A DNA stretch of 9,511 nt, taken from JBBSEZ01 sp038239195. GTDB lineage: Bacteria > Planctomycetota > Planctomycetia > Gemmatales > Gemmataceae. Shown here one piece after another: positions 1-6,043 of the stretch. The position numbers and the translations under genes were made by a program. The stretch is taken from assembly GCA_038239195.1 (NCBI GenBank), contig JBBSEZ010000389.1, positions 1-9,511 on the forward strand. The letters are read 5' to 3'. Within the stretch, counting starts at the first letter, position 1. Every line of letters starts with the position of its first letter. A model generated the notes under the pieces. That model was not told where the DNA came from and did no database searches. It saw only the letters and a program-made list of their open reading frames with translations.

Positions 1-141
1 CCGAGCCCGAGGGGCTGGCGACGCTCCAGGCGATGTACGAGCGCTGGCCGTTCTGGGCCACGGCGCTGGACAACGCCCAGATGATCCTGGCCAAGGCCGA
101 CCTGACCATCGCGCGCCTCTACGCCGACCTGGTGGAGGACC
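1..141. repeat. Left copy of 141-bp terminal direct repeat (contig closure)
   Basis: These 141 bases are identical, base for base, to the last 141 bases of the window. An exact overlap of this size at both ends is the usual mark of a closed path in a k-mer assembly graph (141 is a k value used by some assemblers). The ppc reading frame continues without interruption across the overlap, which agrees with genuine closure. The unique circle would be 9370 bp. A real biological repeat of this length is possible but less likely, because both copies lie at the very edge. Confidence 0.9.
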
Positions 142-419
142 AGGCGCTGGCGGGGCGCATCTACGAGCGCATCGCGGCGGAGCACCGCCGCACGGTCGAG
201 CTGGTGTGCCAGGTGACAAAGCAGTCGGCGCTGCTGGAGAAGATGCCGGTGTTGCAGCGGTCGATCCAGCAGCGCAACCCGTACGTCGATCCGCTGAGCT
301 TCATCCAGCTCGTGCTGCTGAAGCGGTTGCGGGCAGGGGCCGGGGACGGAGAGGAGCTGGCGACGGGGGTGCTGGAGAGCATCAACGGGGTGGCGGCGGG
401 GCTGAAGAACACGGGGTGA
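3..419 (+). pseudogene. ppc: Phosphoenolpyruvate carboxylase, C-terminal end (continues from 9064-9511)
   Basis: This is the last 138 residues of phosphoenolpyruvate carboxylase, the enzyme that carboxylates PEP to oxaloacetate as an anaplerotic step in the cytoplasm. The reading frame is open from the first base; the first whole codon is at position 3. Family features visible are the helical segment NAQMILAKADLTIARLYADL, the NPYVDPLSFIQLVLLKRLR block, and the classic PEPC terminus ending INGVAAGLKNTG just before the stop at 417-419. Joined over the closure to 9064-9369 it gives about 241 residues, against roughly 900 for a complete enzyme. The N-terminal three quarters, including the catalytic His and the Gly/Arg-rich GRGG loop, are absent, so it should not be active. 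There is no internal start with a ribosome binding site, and the Met at 33 is an internal residue. The identification is secure; whether the truncation is biological or an assembly effect is open. Confidence 0.93.
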
Positions 420-741
420 GGGCCCAACGGGTTGAAGGCGCGACGAACTCACCGGAAGAGGACAGCGGGGACGAACGAGAGCCAGCGAACGAGTCGGTGT
501 CGAACTGGTGACCCACGATAGCGGCTCGCGCTGTTCGGGCCCCTCGAATTCCCCCTGTGGCTTCCCCGCAGTCTTCAGGACGCGCCGCCGCCATTCGTCC
601 GCCGACAGGCGCCGGCGGGGCAAATGGCTCGACCCAAGGAAGTTGTGTGCTTCGCCGCCTGCTTCGCTCGCAGGGTCGGGATCAGCGATTCACCACCCGG
701 ACGGTCGCGGCGCCTCCGGGCTGGAAAGGGCCGGCAAGTCT
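420..741. other. 322-bp gap between convergent genes
   Basis: This lies between the end of the ppc fragment and the end of the minus-strand regulator. I see no reading frame with a ribosome binding site or family resemblance, and no tRNA-like cloverleaf on either strand. A modest hairpin (arms 599-604 and 613-618, CCGCCG with CGGCGG) could help end transcription but lacks a T tract. The words CAGTCTTCAGG (~570) and AAGTCTTCAGT (~737) are similar but too short to call a repeat. Confidence 0.6.
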
Positions 742-1113
742 TCAGTGCGCGGTCTCGGCCAGGCGGGCCAGGAATTGATTGAGAAACGACAGTGTTGGCC
801 TGTCTTCGGTCTGAAGGATAGCGTCGAACAGCCTCTTCGCCTGCTGCCGTAGCACCTCCAGATCGTCCGGGTGTGGAACAGGCGGAAGGAGATCGGCTAC
901 GGTCGTTCCAAGGGCGGTGGCGAGCCGGGCGACCAGATCGATCCCTGGGGCGGATGACCCACTTTCCAGGCGGGTGATGTAGCTGAGCGTGACTTCTGCT
1001 TGGTCTGCGAGCTGGGCTTGCGTCATGCCCCGTGCGGTTCGGACCTCCTTCAGGCGCTGCCCAAAGCGGGCAACGATTGGGTGGTGATCGATCTCTTTTT
1101 TCGCTCGTGGCAT
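742..1113 (-). CDS. XRE-family helix-turn-helix transcriptional regulator
   Basis: Cytoplasmic DNA-binding protein of 123 residues with one Cro/C1-type helix-turn-helix at about residues 16-72. The segment GMTQAQLADQAEVTLSYITR is the two-helix reader unit, followed by LESGSSAPGIDLVARLATAL, which is typical of XRE proteins. After the HTH comes a Pro-rich link (PPVPHPDD) and a C-terminal helix pair (about residues 85-123) that could serve in dimerisation. I chose the ATG at 1113 because a purine-rich GAGGGTGGGGG stretch lies just upstream on this strand and the HTH starts soon after. A longer TTG start at 1185 would add 24 residues without family character and would run into the AT-rich probable operator. 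It is divergent from the serpin gene, with 235 bp between starts, so it may control itself and perhaps the plus-strand genes (inference). Target and ligand are unknown. Confidence 0.88.
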   Translation of the reverse strand: MPRAKKEIDHHPIVARFGQRLKEVRTARGMTQAQLADQAEVTLSYITRLESGSSAPGIDLVARLATALGTTVADLLPPVPHPDDLEVLRQQAKRLFDAILQTEDRPTLSFLNQFLARLAETAH

Positions 1114-1154
1114 GGCTTCCCCCACCCTCTTGTCGCAGGGGGAGGAAGGGGAGA

Positions 1155-1212
1155 AAAGAACACAATTTTGTCTTGTATAAGCCAAAAAAGTCTATACCAT
1201 CGTAACGTAGGC
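1155..1212. promoter_or_regulatory. AT-rich divergent control region with inverted repeat (putative operator)
   Basis: A short AT-rich island in otherwise GC-rich DNA, located between the divergent regulator and serpin genes. It holds an imperfect inverted repeat: GTATAAGC at 1175-1182 and GTCTATAC at 1190-1197, separated by 7 bp. Six of eight positions pair, and the other two are purine exchanges. XRE regulators commonly bind such dyads near their own promoter, so autoregulation is plausible. I could not pick convincing -35/-10 boxes on either strand; TATA-like words occur within both arms. Confidence 0.45.
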
Positions 1213-1348
1213 GAGTTGTGTTAAAGGCCGTCTGGAAAGTCAATCTCGCAATTCGCCGGCCGCAGAGGGCTGCTTAGAGGGGTCGAAAGTGAACCTCGCC
1301 GGCACCTTCGGCACAGAAGCGGAGATGATTACTTGGGGAGGGTCAGCT

Positions 1349-3376
1349 ATGCGTTGGTGCCTCATCGCTTCGCTGTTGATGTTGACGATGGCGAAGGATG
1401 GCTGGGGCGAAGCCCCCCGTCCATCCAGCACCGAGGCCTTGTCGGCGATCCCTTACTACGAGGTCTCTCGTCCCAAGGGCGTTGTCGTGCTGGAGATGAT
1501 TCCCTCCCAGGGGAAACTGCCCGCATCGAGCGTCGCCGTGGAGGCAGCGACTGGCAAGCGCCTGTGGCGGATTGCCGCATACTCCCCGGCTGCGCTCCTG
1601 TACGACAACGGGGAGCGCCTGGCCCTGCTGAACGCCGCGCCCCTCGGGGGAGCCAAGGACGGGCGGGCCTGGGCCTTGCGCTTCTACCACCGCGGCAAGA
1701 AGGCAAAGGAATACACTTTGGAGGACCTGGCGGCTGCGGCCAAAGGGACGGTGCCGGACTTGGTGCCGAAGAAGCCTTTTGCCCTCTCCTGGCTGGCTCG
1801 CGTTAATGCACCCATCGACCCTAAGGGGGGCCCAACCCTGGCGCTCGTGGACGGGACGGCGCTGACGTTCGACCCGGACGGGAAACTGGTCGCGGCCGTG
1901 AAGGGCAAGAAACCCAAGGCTGAGCAGATCGATCGGGAGACAGCCCTGGCCGAGGGCTACCGCCGGGCTCGGGAGGGCCGCCGCACGGCGACCGGCCTGA
2001 ATGCCTTCGCGCTGCAACTCCACGACCGGGTCGCCACCTCGGCGCCCGCAGAGAACGCGATCCTTTCGCCCTACGGCCTTGCCGCCGCCCTCAACGCCCT
2101 CGTGGGCGTGGTGGGCAAAGAACCCGAAACAAAGATCCTCAAGGTGCTGACGACGGGAGGCGAGGGCCACACGGCAAAGATGGCGGAGCAGTACCAGCGG
2201 CTCCAGGAGGTCGTGGCTGGGCCTAACCGAGCGCCCGCGGACCGGCTGGGGCTGGAGCTCGCGGAAGCCCCGAAAGGCGTGAAAGGGCTGGTGGTGAAGA
2301 GGGTCCTCGCGGGCTCGCCGCTGGTTGATAGCGTCAAGCCGGGCGATAAGCTGCTCAAGGTACGCGACCAGGCGGTTTCGACCCCCCAGGAAGTGAAGGA
2401 ACTTATCGACGGTTGGACAGGCTCGCTAGTGCTCGTCATCGCCACCGGGGCAGAGGTCCACCACCTCCTCGTCCCCGCCGTCCCGGCTGCGCCGGCCCTC
2501 CGGATGCGCACCACCCTGTGGTCCAGGAGCACCCCGGCCATGCACAAGGCGCTGGCGGCCCGGCTGAAGGGCCAGCCGCAGCTGGATCTAGAGGCGATCG
2601 ATCCGGCCGACAGCAAGAAGGCCGCCGCGCTCATCAATAAGCAACTGGCAGCGTTCACCCACCAAGCGGGCACCCAACTCGTCCAGCCGCGGGACCTCAC
2701 GGATAACTTCCTGCTCGTGACCAACGCGCTGTACTTCTCGGCGGCCTGGGCGCTGCCGTTCGACCAGGAGTTGACCGACCCGGAAGGGCAGTTCCAACTT
2801 GCTAAGAATAAGACGGTCAAGGTCCCCGTCATGACGACGAGTGCGCACCTGGCCTACAGGGAGGACGCGGCGGGCAAGTTCTCCGCCGTCGAGTTGCCGT
2901 ACCGCGGCCGGAAGTATGGACTGGTGGTGGTGGTGCCTCAGGCGACCGTCGAGTTGCGCGATGTGGAGAGGGCCTTAGCCAAGGAGGGGGTGGCCGAGTT
3001 GTTCGGGCACCTGGACCAATCCTCGCGCTACGTCGAGCTGCACCTGCCTCGGCTGCATCTGCGGCGCTGCTCCTCCCTGCAAGGCCCTCTGTCCGCCTTG
3101 GGGTTGCCCAAGGTTCTGGCCCTGAGTCCCGAGTTGCTGGCTGCGACCGGCTTGGAGCACGCCGCCATCAAGGACGTCCGTCAACAGGCCCGGATCGTGG
3201 TCGATGAGAAGGGCACCGAGGCCTATGCCATCTCTTCGATCCCGATTGGCATCATCGGCGCCCCCCCCAAGCCGGTGGTCGTGAGCGCCACTCGCCCGTT
3301 CCTGTTCCTTGTCCGCGACCGATCGAGCAACGCCATCCTCTTCATCGGCCGCGTCACCAACCCGATCAGGCCCTGA
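1349..3376 (+). CDS. Exported serpin with an inserted PDZ domain
   Basis: A 675-residue protein with a Sec signal peptide (core CLIASLLMLTMA, likely cleavage after WGEA near residue 22). The ATG at 1349 follows GGGGAGGG at good spacing; the GTG at 1289 would bury the signal peptide. Domains: residues ~23-205 are a beta-rich region I do not recognise; ~213-290 are the serpin N-terminal helices (NAFALQLHD, ILSPYGLAAALNAL); ~295-376 are a PDZ domain (GLVVKRVLAGSPLVDSVKPG, then DKLLKVRDQAV); ~383-675 are the rest of the serpin (LLVTNALYFSAAWALPFD, AVELPYRGRKYGLVVVVPQ, RPFLFLVRDRSSNAILFIGR). The PDZ thus sits between helix D and strand 2A. The reactive-loop hinge at 619-627 is DEKGTEAYA, close to the consensus of inhibitory serpins, which trap serine or cysteine proteases as a covalent complex. 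By alignment with alpha-1-antitrypsin the scissile bond falls near Ile636-Gly637. P11 Tyr and P9 Ile depart from the usual small residues, so inhibitory function is likely but not certain. A typical serpin is ~380-400 residues; the excess is the N-terminal region plus the PDZ. Confidence 0.9.
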   Translation: MRWCLIASLLMLTMAKDGWGEAPRPSSTEALSAIPYYEVSRPKGVVVLEMIPSQGKLPASSVAVEAATGKRLWRIAAYSPAALLYDNGERLALLNAAPLGGAKDGRAWALRFYHRGKKAKEYTLEDLAAAAKGTVPDLVPKKPFALSWLARVNAPIDPKGGPTLALVDGTALTFDPDGKLVAAVKGKKPKAEQIDRETALAEGYRRAREGRRTATGLNAFALQLHDRVATSAPAENAILSPYGLAAALNALVGVVGKEPETKILKVLTTGGEGHTAKMAEQYQRLQEVVAGPNRAPADRLGLELAEAPKGVKGLVVKRVLAGSPLVDSVKPGDKLLKVRDQAVSTPQEVKELIDGWTGSLVLVIATGAEVHHLLVPAVPAAPALRMRTTLWSRSTPAMHKALAARLKGQPQLDLEAIDPADSKKAAALINKQLAAFTHQAGTQLVQPRDLTDNFLLVTNALYFSAAWALPFDQELTDPEGQFQLAKNKTVKVPVMTTSAHLAYREDAAGKFSAVELPYRGRKYGLVVVVPQATVELRDVERALAKEGVAELFGHLDQSSRYVELHLPRLHLRRCSSLQGPLSALGLPKVLALSPELLAATGLEHAAIKDVRQQARIVVDEKGTEAYAISSIPIGIIGAPPKPVVVSATRPFLFLVRDRSSNAILFIGRVTNPIRP

Positions 3377-3396
3377 GAAGCAGTCCTCGGTCCTCG

Positions 3397-3415
3397 CCCC
3401 GACTCGGTGTCGGGG
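3397..3415 (+). terminator. Hairpin after the serpin gene
   Basis: Perfect 7-bp stem, CCCCGAC (3397-3403) with GTCGGGG (3409-3415), and a 5-nt loop, 20 bp after the serpin stop codon. No T tract follows, so it is at best a weak or factor-assisted terminator, or an mRNA-stabilising hairpin. Confidence 0.4.
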
Positions 3416-3472
3416 ATGCCACCGGGATGAACCCGATGCTCGGGGACGTCCCTGCTTTAAGGAGGTTTGCGA

Positions 3473-4498
3473 ATGGCTCACAAGTTTCTCTGCTACCTCG
3501 CTGTCCTGCTGGTCGGTGCCCTCGTGGCTTCGGCCGCTCTCGCCGACTGCTGCCCCTGCCCGATCGTGAAAGGGGCCAACCCCGAGAGGGACAAGAAGCC
3601 CGAGCCCGAGCCGAAGCCCAGGCCGGGCGAAATCACCGAGGACAAGGACAAGGATAAGGACAAAGATAAGACCGGCGAGCCCGATCTGACCGGGGGCGGG
3701 GACGTGGCCGGGCTGGGCGACGCGCTGGTGTCGGAGGACCGCCAACAGGCAGTCATTAGCTGGAACGGCAAGCAGCAGATCCTCATCCTGACGACTAACG
3801 AAAAGTTGCTCACGAAGCACGGCACGGCGGTACTCCACTTCATGCCCCTGCCCGGCAAAGTCAAGGACATCTATCGGGCGGACAAGGATACCTTCAACAA
3901 GGCCAAGAAGTTGGTCCGCGATAAGTTACGGCTGGAGGGAGTCGCCGGCCTGGGGATCTTCATGGAGAAGACCATTGGGGCCCATAATATCTTTGTTTGG
4001 CGGATCGACGACCCGAAGGAGTTCGAGGGGCGGGTGCAGCGCTACGTGCTGAAGCGCTTTGGGAAAGGCGCGCGTGCCCATCTCACCCCGCGCATGCTCA
4101 AGGTCATGGGCAGCTACTACAAGCGCGGCTTCCGCTATTTCGCCTTCGACATGGTGCTGATGGGCACCAGCAACACGACCAAGGAGGCTATCGGCTACCA
4201 TTTCGAGTCGGGCGGCGCCTACTACCCCCTGGTGATCAGTAGCGCCGCGGCCACTGGACGAACCCTTGTTGACATGGTCGTATTCTCCAAGGGTGAGTTG
4301 ACGCCGGTGAGGAAGGTGGAGGGAGCCAAGAGAATGAGGGTCCTGGGCAACAGGTCGGTCCCGATCAGTTACGCCGAGCTCGCGGGCGTGGACAGGCGAA
4401 TGGCCGGGCTCTTTGAGCGCGGGGCCGTCCTCCGTGGCCGGATCATCCAGATCGAGGGCAACCTCCAGGACTTCAAGACCGACTTCGCCGCTCGCTGA
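3473..4498 (+). CDS. Exported DUF2330-like protein with Lys/Asp linker
   Basis: A 341-residue protein whose start at 3473 is fixed by a near-perfect AAGGAGG seven bases upstream. Residues 1-24 are a Sec signal peptide (core YLAVLLVGALVASAALA); the mature end begins with DCCPCP. Residues ~36-75 form a charged low-complexity linker: a Pro/Glu/Lys part, then five DK pairs at 57-66. The folded part (~90-315) has the pattern I recall for DUF2330 proteins: a strand pair with WNGKQQILILTTN, a 'PLPGK' turn where that family has a 'PVP' motif, a later segment RIDDPKEFEGRVQRYVLKRF, then YYKRGFRYFAFDMVLMG, and a 'YYPLVIS' strand. The function of DUF2330 is not known, and the match is from memory of the layout, not a profile search. 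It lies 96 bp after the serpin and 162 bp before the caspase-like gene, all on the same strand. Location is probably periplasm or cell surface. Confidence 0.6.
   Translation: MAHKFLCYLAVLLVGALVASAALADCCPCPIVKGANPERDKKPEPEPKPRPGEITEDKDKDKDKDKTGEPDLTGGGDVAGLGDALVSEDRQQAVISWNGKQQILILTTNEKLLTKHGTAVLHFMPLPGKVKDIYRADKDTFNKAKKLVRDKLRLEGVAGLGIFMEKTIGAHNIFVWRIDDPKEFEGRVQRYVLKRFGKGARAHLTPRMLKVMGSYYKRGFRYFAFDMVLMGTSNTTKEAIGYHFESGGAYYPLVISSAAATGRTLVDMVVFSKGELTPVRKVEGAKRMRVLGNRSVPISYAELAGVDRRMAGLFERGAVLRGRIIQIEGNLQDFKTDFAAR
3641..3670 (+). repeat. Six-base tandem repeat coding for five Asp-Lys pairs
   Basis: Five units of the form GA(C/T)AA(G/A) inside the DUF2330-like gene, coding residues 57-66. The third-base differences show that the tract is not a fresh slippage product. 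It probably makes a flexible, highly charged spacer between the Cys-containing N-terminus and the folded domain. Similar but shorter EDKK motifs occur at the same relative place in the next gene. Confidence 0.7.
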
Positions 4499-4517
4499 AG
4501 CGGCGCCCACGATCTCA

Positions 4518-4540
4518 CCCCCACCGTCGCCCGGTGGGGG
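4518..4540 (+). terminator. Strong GC hairpin after the DUF2330-like gene
   Basis: Perfect 9-bp stem, CCCCCACCG (4518-4526) and CGGTGGGGG (4532-4540), with a 5-nt loop, 20 bp past the stop codon. There is no T tract directly after it. Together with the second hairpin at 4565-4579 it may form a two-part stop for transcription. Confidence 0.5.
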
Positions 4541-4564
4541 CGCCCATCCCCTGCGTTCCACACC

Positions 4565-4579
4565 GCTCCCGGTGGGAGC
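4565..4579 (+). terminator. Second hairpin with T-containing tail
   Basis: GCTCCC (4565-4570) pairs with GGGAGC (4574-4579) around a 3-nt loop, followed by TTCGATAGTTT. The tail is more T-rich than its surroundings, so this is the better intrinsic-terminator candidate of the pair. The remaining 81 bp before the next start would then hold the promoter of the caspase-like gene, although I see no clear boxes. Confidence 0.45.
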
Positions 4580-4660
4580 TTCGATAGTTTCTGTGCGGGT
4601 GCCTGGCCACGAAACACCGGCAAGGGTCCGTATTGTACATTCAACCCAGGAGTTGAAACC

Positions 4661-5932
4661 ATGAGAGCGTTTGCCTTGACGTTAACGCTGGCGGCCTTCG
4701 GACTGTTGATCGCCGCGGAGCCGGCCCAGGCTCGGGGGCGCCGGACGACGTGCGGCCCGTGCTACGCCCCCTGTTACGTGCCCTGCTACGCCCCGTGCTA
4801 CACGCCCTGTTCGCCGTCGGTGGTCTTCCCGTGCTTCCCTTGCCCCCCGCTCGTGATCCTCCCGCCGGTCGAGGACAAGAAGGAAGACAAGAAGCAGGCG
4901 AAACACCCGCCGCAGTGCGACCGGGTCTTCGCCCTGTTCATCGCGGGGACCCAGGACAAGGTGCTGGCCCCCAACATCCAGGCCGGGGTGAAGTCGGTGA
5001 GGGCCCTCTTCAACGAGGACCTGCTGCGCCAGAAGGTGGGCGAGCGCAAGAGCGATCTGTCCGGGAAGGCCGCGACGCCGAGCGCCATCCGCGCCGCCTG
5101 CGAGAAGCTCGACCTGGGCAAAAACGATTCTGTCTTCGTCTTCTACTGCGGACACGGCGGAACCCTGGCCGGCAAGGGCCACTGCCTCTTCCCGGTTGCG
5201 ACCCGCGACAAGGACAAGAAGCTGGTCGTGGGCGAGCCGCTGCCGCGCAAGGACATCACTGAGATCTTGATGAAGAAATCCCCTCGCTTCATCTGCTTTG
5301 TGACCGATGCCTGCGCCGGCTTGGTGGAGGCCCCTGATATGAAGGACCTGGCCGACCCCGCCCCCAAGAGTTACAGCACCACCGACAGGCCTGCCATCGT
5401 CAAACTGATGGTGGAGAACACCGGTGTTTTCGACGTCAATTCCAGCACTCCGCCCACGGGCGGGGAAGACAAGGGGCAGCAGGCGATTCTCGTCAAGGGC
5501 GGCGGGCTGTTTACCAAGGTCTTCGTGGTCTTGGCCCGGTCGAACCGCATCGACAAGGATGGCGATGGCAAGGTGAGTTGGAAGAAGGAGTTCTTCCCGC
5601 TACTGAAGGAGGAGACGAGCAAAGCCTTCCAGAAACTGAGGGACGACCCGAATGTCGATCTGGGCGTGTTCGCCGGGCAGGAGGAGCAAGTGCCCGAGCG
5701 TTTCCCGCACGACGAGGAGGCGGCGCAGGCCCCGACACCCTTGGATGGGGCGGCCCCGGCCACGCTCGTGGCTAGCCCCCTCCCGCGAGCGGCCTCAAAG
5801 CCCTATCTCCCGAGGCCGCGACGCCAAGCAGTCCCATCAGTAGCACCGCGCGAGCTCCCCACCGTCCAGACCGGACAGAGGGCCGAGGTCGCGATCCCCA
5901 CGCCGGCGCCCCCGGCTCTCATTGGGCGGTGA
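4661..5932 (+). CDS. Exported caspase-like (C14) cysteine peptidase with Cys-Pro-Tyr repeat and EF-hand-like loop
   Basis: A 423-residue protein; the ATG follows CCAGGAG by 8 bases. A Sec signal peptide (core LTLTLAAFGLLIAA, cleavage near PAQA) is followed by a Cys-rich stretch: four PCYx units and a final PC at residues 33-50. After a Lys/Glu/Asp link (~70-80) comes a caspase-fold domain (~86-340): strand RVFALFIAG, then FVFYCGHGG with catalytic His165, then ICFVTDACAG with Asp216 and nucleophile Cys218, matching the His-Gly and Asp-x-Cys signatures of metacaspases and other C14 peptidases. An EF-hand-like loop DKDGDGKVS (from residue 298) lies in an insertion near the end; the acid expected at position 12 is displaced to 13. 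Residues ~355-423 are a Pro/Ala/Arg-rich tail. Metacaspases usually cut after Arg or Lys and many need calcium; whether this one does is inference. An exported location is unlike the cytoplasmic caspases of abortive-infection systems. The serpin lies two genes upstream. Confidence 0.9.
   Translation: MRAFALTLTLAAFGLLIAAEPAQARGRRTTCGPCYAPCYVPCYAPCYTPCSPSVVFPCFPCPPLVILPPVEDKKEDKKQAKHPPQCDRVFALFIAGTQDKVLAPNIQAGVKSVRALFNEDLLRQKVGERKSDLSGKAATPSAIRAACEKLDLGKNDSVFVFYCGHGGTLAGKGHCLFPVATRDKDKKLVVGEPLPRKDITEILMKKSPRFICFVTDACAGLVEAPDMKDLADPAPKSYSTTDRPAIVKLMVENTGVFDVNSSTPPTGGEDKGQQAILVKGGGLFTKVFVVLARSNRIDKDGDGKVSWKKEFFPLLKEETSKAFQKLRDDPNVDLGVFAGQEEQVPERFPHDEEAAQAPTPLDGAAPATLVASPLPRAASKPYLPRPRRQAVPSVAPRELPTVQTGQRAEVAIPTPAPPALIGR
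4757..4804 (+). repeat. Four 12-bp units coding PCYx
   Basis: Four consecutive 12-bp units of the form CC(G/C)TG(C/T)TACxxx in the caspase-like gene, coding Pro-Cys-Tyr-x, with a partial fifth (Pro-Cys) after it. The units differ at silent sites, so the tract is selected at protein level or is old. A related 15-bp repeat is found at 8077-8112 in another gene. Confidence 0.75.
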
Positions 5933-5965
5933 GCCGGGTGCCGGCCCATGGCGGATCAACAGGGA

Positions 5966-5993
5966 CCGCCGGCAGACATGGACCTGCCGGCGG
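5966..5993 (+). terminator. Hairpin after the caspase-like gene
   Basis: Perfect 10-bp stem, CCGCCGGCAG (5966-5975) with CTGCCGGCGG (5984-5993), loop of 8 nt, 33 bp past the stop codon and 50 bp before the next start. The tail CTTCCCC is pyrimidine-rich but not a T run. Its position suggests that the zinc-finger gene downstream has its own transcription or is expressed at a reduced level. Confidence 0.5.
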
Positions 5994-6043
5994 CTTCCCC
6001 CGGAGCATGCGAAAGTGTTTTGCAGCAATACGGAGGTCGAGTC

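Noticed and set aside
206..852. Plus-strand frames downstream of and overlapping the ppc end
   Set aside because: They are GC-driven, lack ribosome binding sites and resemble nothing. The first overlaps ppc in another frame.
575..1243. Minus-strand frame (222 residues) overlapping the regulator
   Set aside because: Out of phase with the HTH protein, Arg/Pro-rich, and it runs through the AT-rich control region. A shadow of the real gene.
1289..1348. Upstream GTG start for the serpin
   Set aside because: It would add 20 residues before a clear Sec signal peptide. The ATG at 1349 has a good GGGGAGGG site.
2975..3838. Minus-strand frame (287 residues) spanning the serpin end and DUF2330-like start
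   Set aside because: It crosses two well-supported plus-strand genes and the gap between them, and reads as low-complexity Gly/Leu/Arg. No family signal.
4661..5932. Anti-phage caspase effector (for example a CRISPR-associated or gasdermin-linked caspase)
   Set aside because: The protein has a signal peptide and an exported Cys-rich module, and no gasdermin, Cas or sensor gene is nearby. A cytoplasmic defence role does not fit.
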